Below are positions 8,748-15,666 of a DNA stretch of 40,978 bases, one piece after another. The notes below the pieces were generated by a model, which ran no database searches, had not been told where the DNA came from, and saw only the letters and a program-made list of their open reading frames with translations. The stretch's first letter is position 1. Each line of letters starts with the position of its first letter. The position numbers and the translations under genes were made by a program. Source of the stretch: an uncultured Porphyromonadaceae bacterium (GTDB taxonomy: Bacteria; Bacteroidota; Bacteroidia; Bacteroidales; Muribaculaceae); the NCBI GenBank assembly GCA_945873625.1, contig CAMCDS010000020.1:1-40978 (forward strand). The letters are read 5' to 3'.

Positions 8748-8892
8748 ACCTGTAGAATATAGTGAATCATTTGTCTCTGAAATTAAGACCCGAAAAACGG
8801 AAAATTGTTTAACCAGTTTATTATAAATCATTGGTGGCGCGGAAGATGAACTTTTCGGTGTCGGGGACGTTAATATGGTGAAAAACACATCG

Positions 8893-8909
8893 GTTCCATA
8901 TCGTGGAAC
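8893..8909. promoter_or_regulatory. perfect palindrome between divergent receptor and LRR genes (possible operator)
   Basis: GTTCCA and TGGAAC flank a 5-bp centre (TATCG), about 20 nt upstream of the LRR start codon in the 181-bp divergent spacer 8748-8928. It could be a dimer-binding operator or a small hairpin in the LRR leader. I could not identify a convincing -7/-33 promoter for either gene in this spacer. Confidence 0.45.
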
Positions 8910-8928
8910 ATCTAAATCACGTTAAGCT

Positions 8929-10005
8929 ATGAAAAGGACAATTACCCTCCTCTGCTGCGCTCTGGCCTTCGGCGGTGCATTTGCCCAGAAAGTGGCCAAG
9001 GCAGAATTGAAATCATTGCAGTCGTTTCTTTCACAGCCCTCGGCCAAAGGTGGCACCAATGCCCAGGCTCTTAATATCACCGACCTTTCCAATCCCGCTT
9101 CGTGGGAAGGGGTAACCGTGGCCAACGGCTTAGTAACCGACATCAAGTGGGTTCACAAGGACCTTGCCGGAACTCTTAATCTTACCGGATTCAAGAATCT
9201 GCGTTCCGTCGACGTCAGCGACAACAGAATCAAGCAGCTGACGCTCTCGGCGCTCCCCTCGGTGGCAAGCGTCAACGCCGGAAAGAACGCAATCACGGAA
9301 ATCGCCATCACGGGGTGTCCGCAGCTGCAGACGCTTAAGCTCAACCGCAACCACATCACAGACCTTGACCTCGACGGCGTGCCGTTCCTGACAAGCCTCA
9401 ATGTGGCGCAGAATCAGATACCGGTGCTTGACGTTACCGACGCCGTAAACCTCAAATACCTGAACTGCATGAGCAACCGGCTGGAAACGCTGACGCTCAC
9501 CAACTGCCAGGCCCTGAAGACTGTCTACGCAGGCTACAACCAGCTGACCGAAGTGGTTACCTCAGGTCTCACGTCGCTTCAGAACCTGAACCTGAACTCC
9601 AATATGCTCAGGAAGCTGTATGTGCAGGATCTTCCGGCGCTCGTTACCCTCTTCGTGAGCGACAACCACATGACGCAGCTCGCCGCCAACAACTGCCCGC
9701 GGCTCTACGACGTGTGGGCGCCTTACAACGACCTGACGGAGTTCACGGTGCAGAACTGCAACAATCTCGGAATGGTCAATCTCTCGTGGAACGACCTTGA
9801 GAGCCTCAACCTCTCGGGACAGAATTTCCTGCAGCGCCTCAACGTGAGCAACAATCAGCTCAACTGGCTCAACGTCAGCTTCTGCCCGATGCTGCAGTAT
9901 CTTAACATAAGCGACAACGACCTGCTGACCAACCTGATGATAGAGGGCGACAGCGAACTCCGACAGGTGGTGGGCGAATGGAACGACTACGACCTCAGCT
10001 ATTGA
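8929..10005 (+). CDS. secreted leucine-rich-repeat protein
   Basis: 358 residues. A signal peptide (MKRTITLLCCALAFGGAFAQ) is followed by a capping region and about twelve LRR units of 21-22 residues, roughly 75-340. Each unit carries the asparagine of the LRR ladder in the pattern LxVxxNxLxxL, for example VSDNRIKQL, LNRNHITDL, CMSNRLETL, VSNNQLNWL and ISDNDLLTN. The fold would be a curved solenoid for protein or glycan binding at the surface or in the periplasm. There is no type IX C-terminal sorting domain and no lipobox, so it is probably periplasmic or released. It is divergent from the outer-membrane receptor, which may point to shared control. No ligand can be inferred. Confidence 0.88.
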   Translation: MKRTITLLCCALAFGGAFAQKVAKAELKSLQSFLSQPSAKGGTNAQALNITDLSNPASWEGVTVANGLVTDIKWVHKDLAGTLNLTGFKNLRSVDVSDNRIKQLTLSALPSVASVNAGKNAITEIAITGCPQLQTLKLNRNHITDLDLDGVPFLTSLNVAQNQIPVLDVTDAVNLKYLNCMSNRLETLTLTNCQALKTVYAGYNQLTEVVTSGLTSLQNLNLNSNMLRKLYVQDLPALVTLFVSDNHMTQLAANNCPRLYDVWAPYNDLTEFTVQNCNNLGMVNLSWNDLESLNLSGQNFLQRLNVSNNQLNWLNVSFCPMLQYLNISDNDLLTNLMIEGDSELRQVVGEWNDYDLSY

Positions 10006-10036
10006 TCTCTTAGTCCGGCCATACAATATATATATT

Positions 10037-10068
10037 ACGGGGCGTCTGCTTTGGTGCAGGCGCCCCGT
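10037..10068. terminator. strong hairpin between convergent LRR and CoA-transferase genes
   Basis: A 13-bp stem (ACGGGGCGTCTGC against GCAGGCGCCCCGT, one G-U pair) with loop TTTGGT sits in the 92-bp spacer of convergent genes, 31 nt after the LRR stop and 29 nt after the CoA-transferase stop on the other strand. It is likely bidirectional; T-runs on both sides are short. Confidence 0.7.
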
Positions 10069-10097
10069 CGTATTTACGAGGTATGCGTAGCGCTGAA

Positions 10098-11396
10098 TCA
10101 GCGGAGGCGGAGGAAGGAGTAGCCGAAGCGTTCGGCTGCAGCCCTTTCAAGCTCTTCGCGGAATTCGGGAGCGGCGATTGAAATCATCAGTTTGGCGCGC
10201 TCGGCGAGGTTGCGGCCGCGCAGGTTGACGCATCCGTATTCGGTAACCACGAAGTTGGTCTGGAAACGAGTGGTAACCACGCCTGCACCGGGAGTGAGAA
10301 TCGGTTTGATCTTGTTCTGTCCCTTGTTGGTGGTGGCGAGCATGGCGAGGAAGGAGAGCCCGCCTTCGCTCTGCGACGATCCGTAGACGAAATCGTGCTG
10401 GCCTCCCACGCCTGAGAAGATGCGGGTGCCGATGGAGTCGGCGCATACCTGACCTGTGAGGTCGATCTCAAGGCATGAGTTGATCGACATCACTTTCGGG
10501 TTCTGGGCGATGATGAAGGGGTTGTTGGTCCATGCCACGTCCTTGAAGACGATGTCTTTGTTGTAGTTCATGAAGTCGTAGAGCCTGCGCGAGCCGAGGG
10601 CGAGCGAGGCAATCGACTGTCCGGGATAGATCTTCTTCTGCGAGTTGTCGATGATTCCCTTTTCGAGCAGGGGCAGCACGCCGTCGGTCATGGCCTCTGT
10701 GTGGAGGCCGAGGTGCTTGTGGCCCTCGAGGGCGCGGATCACGGCGTTGGGGATGCCGCCTACGCCAATCTGAAGGGTAGCTCCGTCGGGGATATGCTCG
10801 GCGATGAAGTTGCCTATCTTTATCTCCTTCTCGGTGGGTGTGGCCGTAGGCACCTCTACGAGGGGCTCGTCGACTTCAACGGCTGCGGCGAGCTTCGACA
10901 CGTGAATCACGGGGTCGCCGTAGGAGAAGGGCATGTGGGGGTTGATCTGGGCTATGACGATGCTCGCGCATTCTACGGCCGAGGTGGCCACGTCGGCCGA
11001 AACGCCGAAGCTGACGTATCCCTCTTCGTTGGGGAGCGAGCAGTTGATGAGAGCCACGTCGCAGCGCCATGTGCCGTCGCGGAAGAGGGCGGGCACCTCG
11101 CCGAGGAAGCGGGGAGTCATGGTTCCGTAGCCTTCGGCTATCCACTGGCGGACGTTGTTGCTGACGAAGAATGAGTCGACAAGGAACGAGTCTTTATACT
11201 CGGGCTTGCAGTAGGGAGCCGGTCCTTTGGCTACGCAGAATCCGGAGATGAGCGTAACGTCGCGGAGCTCCGGACCACGGTCGGCGAGGGCCTTGACGAG
11301 CACTTCGGGCACTGATGTGGAACCCTGGATATAGACGTGGTCGCCGCTTTCGATGAGCTTCACGGCCTCTTCGGCGGTGGTGTATTTGATATTCAT
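10098..11396 (-). CDS. acetyl-CoA hydrolase/CoA-transferase family protein (probable acyl-CoA:acetate CoA-transferase)
   Basis: 432 residues from the ATG at 11396 (MNIKYTTAEEAVKLI). A longer in-frame start at 11429 adds 11 residues and would run into the preceding gene. The family (4-hydroxybutyrate / succinyl- / butyryl-CoA transferases) moves CoA through a glutamyl-CoA intermediate. The expected catalytic Glu is E234 in LHTEAMTDG, and the conserved glycine-rich SGVGGQHDFVYGSSQSEGG segment is present. It is the last gene of the iorA-iorB-aminotransferase operon, 29 nt after the aminotransferase. The context suggests it exchanges CoA between aryl-acetyl-CoA and acetate, which is inference. 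A housekeeping succinyl-CoA:acetate role is the main alternative. Confidence 0.85.
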   Translation of the reverse strand: MNIKYTTAEEAVKLIESGDHVYIQGSTSVPEVLVKALADRGPELRDVTLISGFCVAKGPAPYCKPEYKDSFLVDSFFVSNNVRQWIAEGYGTMTPRFLGEVPALFRDGTWRCDVALINCSLPNEEGYVSFGVSADVATSAVECASIVIAQINPHMPFSYGDPVIHVSKLAAAVEVDEPLVEVPTATPTEKEIKIGNFIAEHIPDGATLQIGVGGIPNAVIRALEGHKHLGLHTEAMTDGVLPLLEKGIIDNSQKKIYPGQSIASLALGSRRLYDFMNYNKDIVFKDVAWTNNPFIIAQNPKVMSINSCLEIDLTGQVCADSIGTRIFSGVGGQHDFVYGSSQSEGGLSFLAMLATTNKGQNKIKPILTPGAGVVTTRFQTNFVVTEYGCVNLRGRNLAERAKLMISIAAPEFREELERAAAERFGYSFLRLR

Positions 11397-11425
11397 GGTC
11401 TGTTTCGGAAAAAGGGTGATGGGAA

Positions 11426-12730
11426 TCAATGGTCGCGGTCGAAGGCGCGGAGACGCTCTTCGAGAGTGCGGAAGGCTTCGTCGTCGCTGATCATCGAGAC
11501 GCAGATGCGCACGCCGTTCTGCTCCGAACCGGTGGAGGGGAGCGAGATCGAGCTTATGCCGTAGCGGATGAGCTCGCTCTGCAGCTCGCCGCTGGTGAGG
11601 TCTTTATATCCGGCGGTGAAGAAGAAGCCGTCGGAGATGGGCTGGTCGCCGTCGATGCTGTAGACGATGTGGAAACCGTTGTCTGTAAGCATCTTCTTGA
11701 CGATGGCTCCGCGACGGCCGTATTCGCGGCTCTCGGCCACGAAGTCGAGCTTTCCTTCCACGGCAGCTTCAAGCATGGCCGAAAGGGCATACTGTGCGGA
11801 GTGGGACGTGCCCGACGAAGCGGCATAAAGCACACCGAAGATGTAGGCGTTGATGATGTTGTCGATTCCGAAGAAGTCTTTGAGTGCCTGGCTCTTCTTT
11901 CCGGCCACGGCGTCCGACATGCACACGAGGGCGATGCGCTGACCGGCGTAGCTGAATATTTTTGAGGCCGACATGAGGAGGATATAGTTGTCGGTATAGT
12001 TGGCTACGGAGGGGACAAACGGAGCCACGTAGGGCTTCGAGAAGTCGGTGCGGAAGTCCATGCCCATGTAGGCGAGGTCTTCCATGATGATGACGTCGTA
12101 TTTGGTGGCGAGGCGTCCGATGATTTCCAGCTCTTCCTCGGTGAGGTTGGTCCACGCGGGGTTGTTGGGGTTGGAATAGATCATCGCCGTGATGCGTCCG
12201 GTGGCGAAATAGCTTTCAAGCTTCTCTTCGAGCTTCTTTCCGCGGTATTCATAGATGTCGAACGACTCTTCGCGGAGACCGAGCACGTGGGCCTGGGTGC
12301 GCTGTGCGGGGAATCCGGGGTTGAGGAAGAGCATCGTGTCTTTCTTCTCGTCGCGGTGCTTGAGCAGGAGCATGAGGGTGAAGCTGCCCTGCATCGAGCC
12401 TACGGTGGGGATGATGTTCTCGCTTTTAACCTCGAGGTTGAGGAAAGCCTTTACGAAGCGTGCGGCGTTCTCTTTGAGCACGGGCACGCCCTGGATGGAG
12501 GGATACTGGTTGGCGATTCCGCCCTGAAGGGCCGCACATTCGGCTTCGACACCGATACCGGCGGCGGGGAGACCGGGGTTGCCGATTTCGAGGTGGATGA
12601 AGTTTTCGCCGGCCACTTTCTCAAGCTCGGCTGAGAGGGAGCATATCTGGCGGATGGTGGCCTTGGTTATATCGGTGATGCCGAGTCGGTCGAGCACCGG
12701 GTCGAGCATTTCTTTTGATATGGGAAACAT
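11426..12730 (-). CDS. class I/II PLP-dependent aminotransferase (probably aromatic amino acid)
   Basis: 434 residues starting at the ATG at 12730 (MFPISKEMLDPVLDRLG); an upstream in-frame ATG would add 32 residues out of the intergenic hairpin and is not credible. Fold-type I features include the NPNNPAW substrate/PLP segment near 188, MEDLAY near 217 (PLP-ring Asp) and the PLP lysine K257 in SASKIFSYAGQR. Between iorB and a CoA-transferase, the likely job is to interconvert aromatic amino acids and aryl-pyruvates. Specificity is inferred from neighbours only. A 152-nt spacer with a long hairpin separates it from iorB. Confidence 0.87.
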   Translation of the reverse strand: MFPISKEMLDPVLDRLGITDITKATIRQICSLSAELEKVAGENFIHLEIGNPGLPAAGIGVEAECAALQGGIANQYPSIQGVPVLKENAARFVKAFLNLEVKSENIIPTVGSMQGSFTLMLLLKHRDEKKDTMLFLNPGFPAQRTQAHVLGLREESFDIYEYRGKKLEEKLESYFATGRITAMIYSNPNNPAWTNLTEEELEIIGRLATKYDVIIMEDLAYMGMDFRTDFSKPYVAPFVPSVANYTDNYILLMSASKIFSYAGQRIALVCMSDAVAGKKSQALKDFFGIDNIINAYIFGVLYAASSGTSHSAQYALSAMLEAAVEGKLDFVAESREYGRRGAIVKKMLTDNGFHIVYSIDGDQPISDGFFFTAGYKDLTSGELQSELIRYGISSISLPSTGSEQNGVRICVSMISDDEAFRTLEERLRAFDRDH

Positions 12731-12823
12731 TGCGGTTTTTCTTAGAAGGTATAGATGGGTCGGGAGGAGAGGGGCGGAGCGCATCCCGCCGGTTTGCGAG
12801 GGAGAGCGTCGTAAGGTTACGGT

Positions 12824-12861
12824 CAAAGCAGACGGGGCTGCGGGGAGTCCCGTCTGCTTTG
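12824..12861 (-). terminator. perfect 13-bp intercistronic hairpin after iorB
   Basis: CAAAGCAGACGGG and CCCGTCTGCTTTG pair perfectly around a 12-nt loop, 21 nt after the iorB stop. No T-run follows on the minus strand, so it may be an inefficient terminator or an mRNA-stabilising/processing hairpin rather than a full stop for the operon. Confidence 0.65.
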
Positions 12862-12882
12862 AATATGGCTTTCGCGAAGATA

Positions 12883-13467
12883 TTACTTGCGGAGTTCGCG
12901 GGCTTTCTCAAGACCGGCGCGGAAAGCCTTGATGTTGCTCTCCACGATGGCCTCGCCTTTCTTGCCGAAGACGATGCGGATACCCTCTTCGATTTTCTCG
13001 GGCTCGAGGTCGATGAAGGGTGCTGCGGCTCCGAGGAGCACCATGTTGGAAGCACGCTGCGAAGCTACTTCCTTGGCGAGCTCGTCCATGTCGAAAGCCA
13101 CGACGTTGGGCTGGTTCATGAGCTCGTTTTCAAGAGTCTCCTGCTCGGGATAGTTGGGTATGTTGACGAAGGGAGTCGTGTTGGTTACGATCCATCCGGT
13201 CTTGGAGAGATAGGGGAGATAGCGGAGCGACTCCATGGGTTCGAGCGAGACAATGAGGTCGGCGCCGCCGAGGGGAATGAGGTCGGAGGCGATGGGGTCG
13301 GAGCTGAGACGGAGGTTGGAGCTTACGTCGCCACCGCGCTGGCTCATGCCGTGGACTTCGGCCTGCTTGAGGTAGAGGTTCTCTTTGAGGGCGGCGGCAC
13401 CAAGAATGGTGGCGATGGAGAGGATGCCCTGTCCGCCGACGCCTGCCAATACTATATCGGTTTTCAT
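12883..13467 (-). CDS. iorB: indolepyruvate:ferredoxin oxidoreductase, beta subunit
   Basis: 194 residues, matching the usual single-domain gamma-type subunit of 2-oxoacid:ferredoxin oxidoreductases. Diagnostic patches are the N-terminal GVGGQGILSIATILGAAA (residues 9-26), AEVHGMSQRGGDV (near 36-48) and DLIVSLEPMESLRYLPYL. With IorA it forms the enzyme that oxidatively decarboxylates aryl-pyruvates (indole-, phenyl-, 4-hydroxyphenyl-pyruvate) to aryl-acetyl-CoA, reducing ferredoxin. In some anaerobes the reaction is used in reverse to make aromatic amino acids from aryl-acetates. It lies 110 nt after iorA, with a hairpin in the spacer. Confidence 0.94.
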   Translation of the reverse strand: MKTDIVLAGVGGQGILSIATILGAAALKENLYLKQAEVHGMSQRGGDVSSNLRLSSDPIASDLIPLGGADLIVSLEPMESLRYLPYLSKTGWIVTNTTPFVNIPNYPEQETLENELMNQPNVVAFDMDELAKEVASQRASNMVLLGAAAPFIDLEPEKIEEGIRIVFGKKGEAIVESNIKAFRAGLEKARELRK

Positions 13468-13522
13468 TTTGATGTTTTCTTTATTGTGTGAGATTGAATT
13501 GGGGGAGTGGGATGCCCGTAGG

Positions 13523-13555
13523 CGAAGGCCGGCTCATTAGCCGTGCCGGCCTTCG
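13523..13555 (-). terminator. perfect 11-bp intercistronic hairpin after iorA
   Basis: CGAAGGCCGGC and GCCGGCCTTCG pair perfectly around an 11-nt loop, 22 nt after the iorA stop codon. As with the hairpin after iorB, there is no clear T-run, so partial termination or transcript protection is more likely than complete termination. Confidence 0.65.
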
Positions 13556-13577
13556 GTCCGGAATGGGGTCATCCTGA

Positions 13578-15203
13578 TTATTTCTTTTTGGCCGAAGCGT
13601 GGCGGCGTGCGGTCTGGATGCACTCGCGGCGGGAGATTACCACGGAGAGTCCGGGATAGTCGATTTCCTCGCGGAAGAGCTTCATCATCTCGTCGTGGTT
13701 CTTCGGGAGGGAGTCGATGGTGCGCACGTGGTCGGGGTGAGCGCCGAGACCGAGGCATATCTCTTCGAGCTTGCCGGTGCCCTGCGAGTCCTGTCCGCCG
13801 GTCATGCCGGTGGTGAGGTTGTCGGAGATGATTACCATCATGGGAGTGTTCTCGTTGATGGCATCGAGCAGGCCGGTCATGCCGGAGTGGGTGAAGGTGG
13901 AGTCGCCGATGATGGAGACTGCGGGGTGCTGGCCGGCGTCGGCGGCACCTTTCGCCATAGTAATCGAGGCACCCATGTCGAGGCAGGTGTCGATGGCGTT
14001 GAAGGGGGCGAGATAGCCGAGGGTGTAGCAGCCTATGTCGCCGAACACTTTGGGCGACTCATACTCTTTGAGCACGTCGTTGAGGGCGCTGTAAACATCG
14101 CGGTGTCCGCAGCCCTGGCACAATGCCGGGGGACGGGGCTTGGTGATCTGCGAGGGTGCGTTGACCTCTGTCTCCTTGAGGCATTCGAGCTCGGGGCAGA
14201 TGGTCTTGAAGGCAGCCTTCACGGAGTCGGGGGAGAGCTCGCCGGTGCGGGGAAGCTCGCCGGTGAGCTTGCCGAAGATGGGAGCCGTGCGGTCGAGAAG
14301 TCCGCGGAGCTGGTTCTCGACGAAGGGCTGGCCCTCTTCGATTACGATAACGGCTTCGCACTCGTCCATGAGCTTGCCGATCATCTTCTTGGGAAGAGGA
14401 TACTGCGACACCTTGACTACGGGGAAGGGGCATCCGCCGGGGAATGTCTCCATGAGGTAGTTGTAGGCAAGGCCTGTTACGAGCACGCCGAGACGCTTGT
14501 CAGCGCCGTCGGTGTAGGAGTTGAAGGGCGAGGTCTCGCTGATTTCAGCAGCCTTGTCGAAGTCTTTGATGAGCTGGCTGTAGCGCTCGCGCGAGTTGGC
14601 GGGCATGAGCACCCACTGGCGGGGATTCTTGGGATATGAGAGCTTGTTTTCGGGAGCGGGCTCGTTTTCAGCCTCGACTACCGCACGGGAGTGGCTGAGG
14701 CGCGTAACGAGGCGCACGAGCACGGGGATGCCGAGCTCTTCGGAGAGCTTGAAACCGTAGCCGGCCATGTCGTAGCACTCCTGCTGGTTGGAGGGCTCAA
14801 GCGTGGGGATGAAAGCAAACTGGGCGTAGAAACGCGAGTCCTGCTCGTTCTGGGAGGAGTGCATAGAGGGGTCGTCGGCACCGATTACAAGCAGACCGCC
14901 GTTGGCACCGGTCATGCCGGAATTGACGAATGCGTCGGCGGCTACGTTCATGCCGACGTGCTTCATCGACACGATGGCGCGTTTGCCGCAGAACGACATA
15001 CCAAGAGCTTCCTCGACGGCGGTTTTCTCGTTCGACGACCAATGCGAGTGGATGGAACGCTCTTTTGTGAGCGGATGCATCTGCACAAATTCAAGGATTT
15101 CAGTCGACGGAGTGCCGGGGTAGGCGTAGGCACCCGAGAGTCCGGCATTGAGCGCACCGAGGGCAAGCGCTTCGTCGCCGAGCAGTAATTGTTTGGTTTT
15201 CAT
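13578..15203 (-). CDS. iorA: indolepyruvate:ferredoxin oxidoreductase, alpha subunit, without C-terminal ferredoxin domain
   Basis: 541 residues. The N-terminal pyrimidine-binding half opens LLLGDEALALGALNAGLSG with GAYAYPGTPSTEI. The C-terminal TPP domain begins at CQGCGHRDVYSAL (near 362) and carries GDSTFTHSG and the TPP/Mg motif NLTTGMTGGQ (near 470). The chain ends at RRECIQTARRH plus a few basic residues. In many archaeal and clostridial IorA proteins, a two-[4Fe-4S] ferredoxin domain of about 60-80 residues follows at this point. It is absent here, so electrons must leave by another route, perhaps a separate ferredoxin. I believe short forms occur in other Bacteroidota, but this is from memory. 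It is the first gene of the operon. Confidence 0.93.
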   Translation of the reverse strand: MKTKQLLLGDEALALGALNAGLSGAYAYPGTPSTEILEFVQMHPLTKERSIHSHWSSNEKTAVEEALGMSFCGKRAIVSMKHVGMNVAADAFVNSGMTGANGGLLVIGADDPSMHSSQNEQDSRFYAQFAFIPTLEPSNQQECYDMAGYGFKLSEELGIPVLVRLVTRLSHSRAVVEAENEPAPENKLSYPKNPRQWVLMPANSRERYSQLIKDFDKAAEISETSPFNSYTDGADKRLGVLVTGLAYNYLMETFPGGCPFPVVKVSQYPLPKKMIGKLMDECEAVIVIEEGQPFVENQLRGLLDRTAPIFGKLTGELPRTGELSPDSVKAAFKTICPELECLKETEVNAPSQITKPRPPALCQGCGHRDVYSALNDVLKEYESPKVFGDIGCYTLGYLAPFNAIDTCLDMGASITMAKGAADAGQHPAVSIIGDSTFTHSGMTGLLDAINENTPMMVIISDNLTTGMTGGQDSQGTGKLEEICLGLGAHPDHVRTIDSLPKNHDEMMKLFREEIDYPGLSVVISRRECIQTARRHASAKKK

Positions 15204-15400
15204 GAATATTAGAGTTTATCTGTTTTGATTCTGTTCTTGTGTCATTGTCGAAATCAGGGTCAGCTGTAGCACTGTAGTGTCGGTGCGGAGGCCCGGTTTC
15301 AGCTCCGGGTGGTGTCCGCTCTGTCGGAATGATGCCGGTTTTATCAGTCATTCAGACAGTTAGCATCAACAGATTGGGTGTATGGAACCGAATCCCTCAT
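15204..15400 (-). other. long (about 200 nt) leader of the iorA operon
   Basis: Between the promoter at 15408-15440 and the iorA ATG there are about 200 nt, much longer than other leaders here. It contains a CCCGG/CCGGG hairpin (plus about 15292-15309) and two overlapping short ORFs on the minus strand. I recognise no known riboswitch. It could hold an attenuator or just be a long UTR. Confidence 0.4.
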
Positions 15401-15407
15401 TTCCGGT

Positions 15408-15440
15408 GCAAAAATAGTAATTTTTTGCGAGACAGACAAA
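15408..15440 (-). promoter_or_regulatory. promoter of the iorAB-aminotransferase-CoA-transferase operon
   Basis: Minus strand TTTG (plus 15437-15440), exactly 20 nt, then TATTTTTGC (plus 15408-15416): a perfect Bacteroidota -33/-7 pair. Confidence 0.72.
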
Positions 15441-15666
15441 CCTTTTTCGGGTTTTGACGGGTTATCCATTTAGGAGTATATACGAATCGCGAACTGTTGC
15501 GTTTTATGATTGAAACGCGTGCGCGTCGTCAACCGTCGGGGCGGTGAAGCCGGAGCGGGGCGATGGGCGTGCCTTTCGGGAATCGAATTGCGGATGTCTG
15601 CTGCGAATGTGTGTTATAGTGCGGCGGTGGTCGTCCCCGCCGTTAAAACTTTAATACTGATTGTGT

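Noticed and set aside
15100..15351. 83-codon minus-strand ORF covering the iorA leader
   Set aside because: Overlaps the iorA start out of frame and has no protein-like character; more likely leader RNA.
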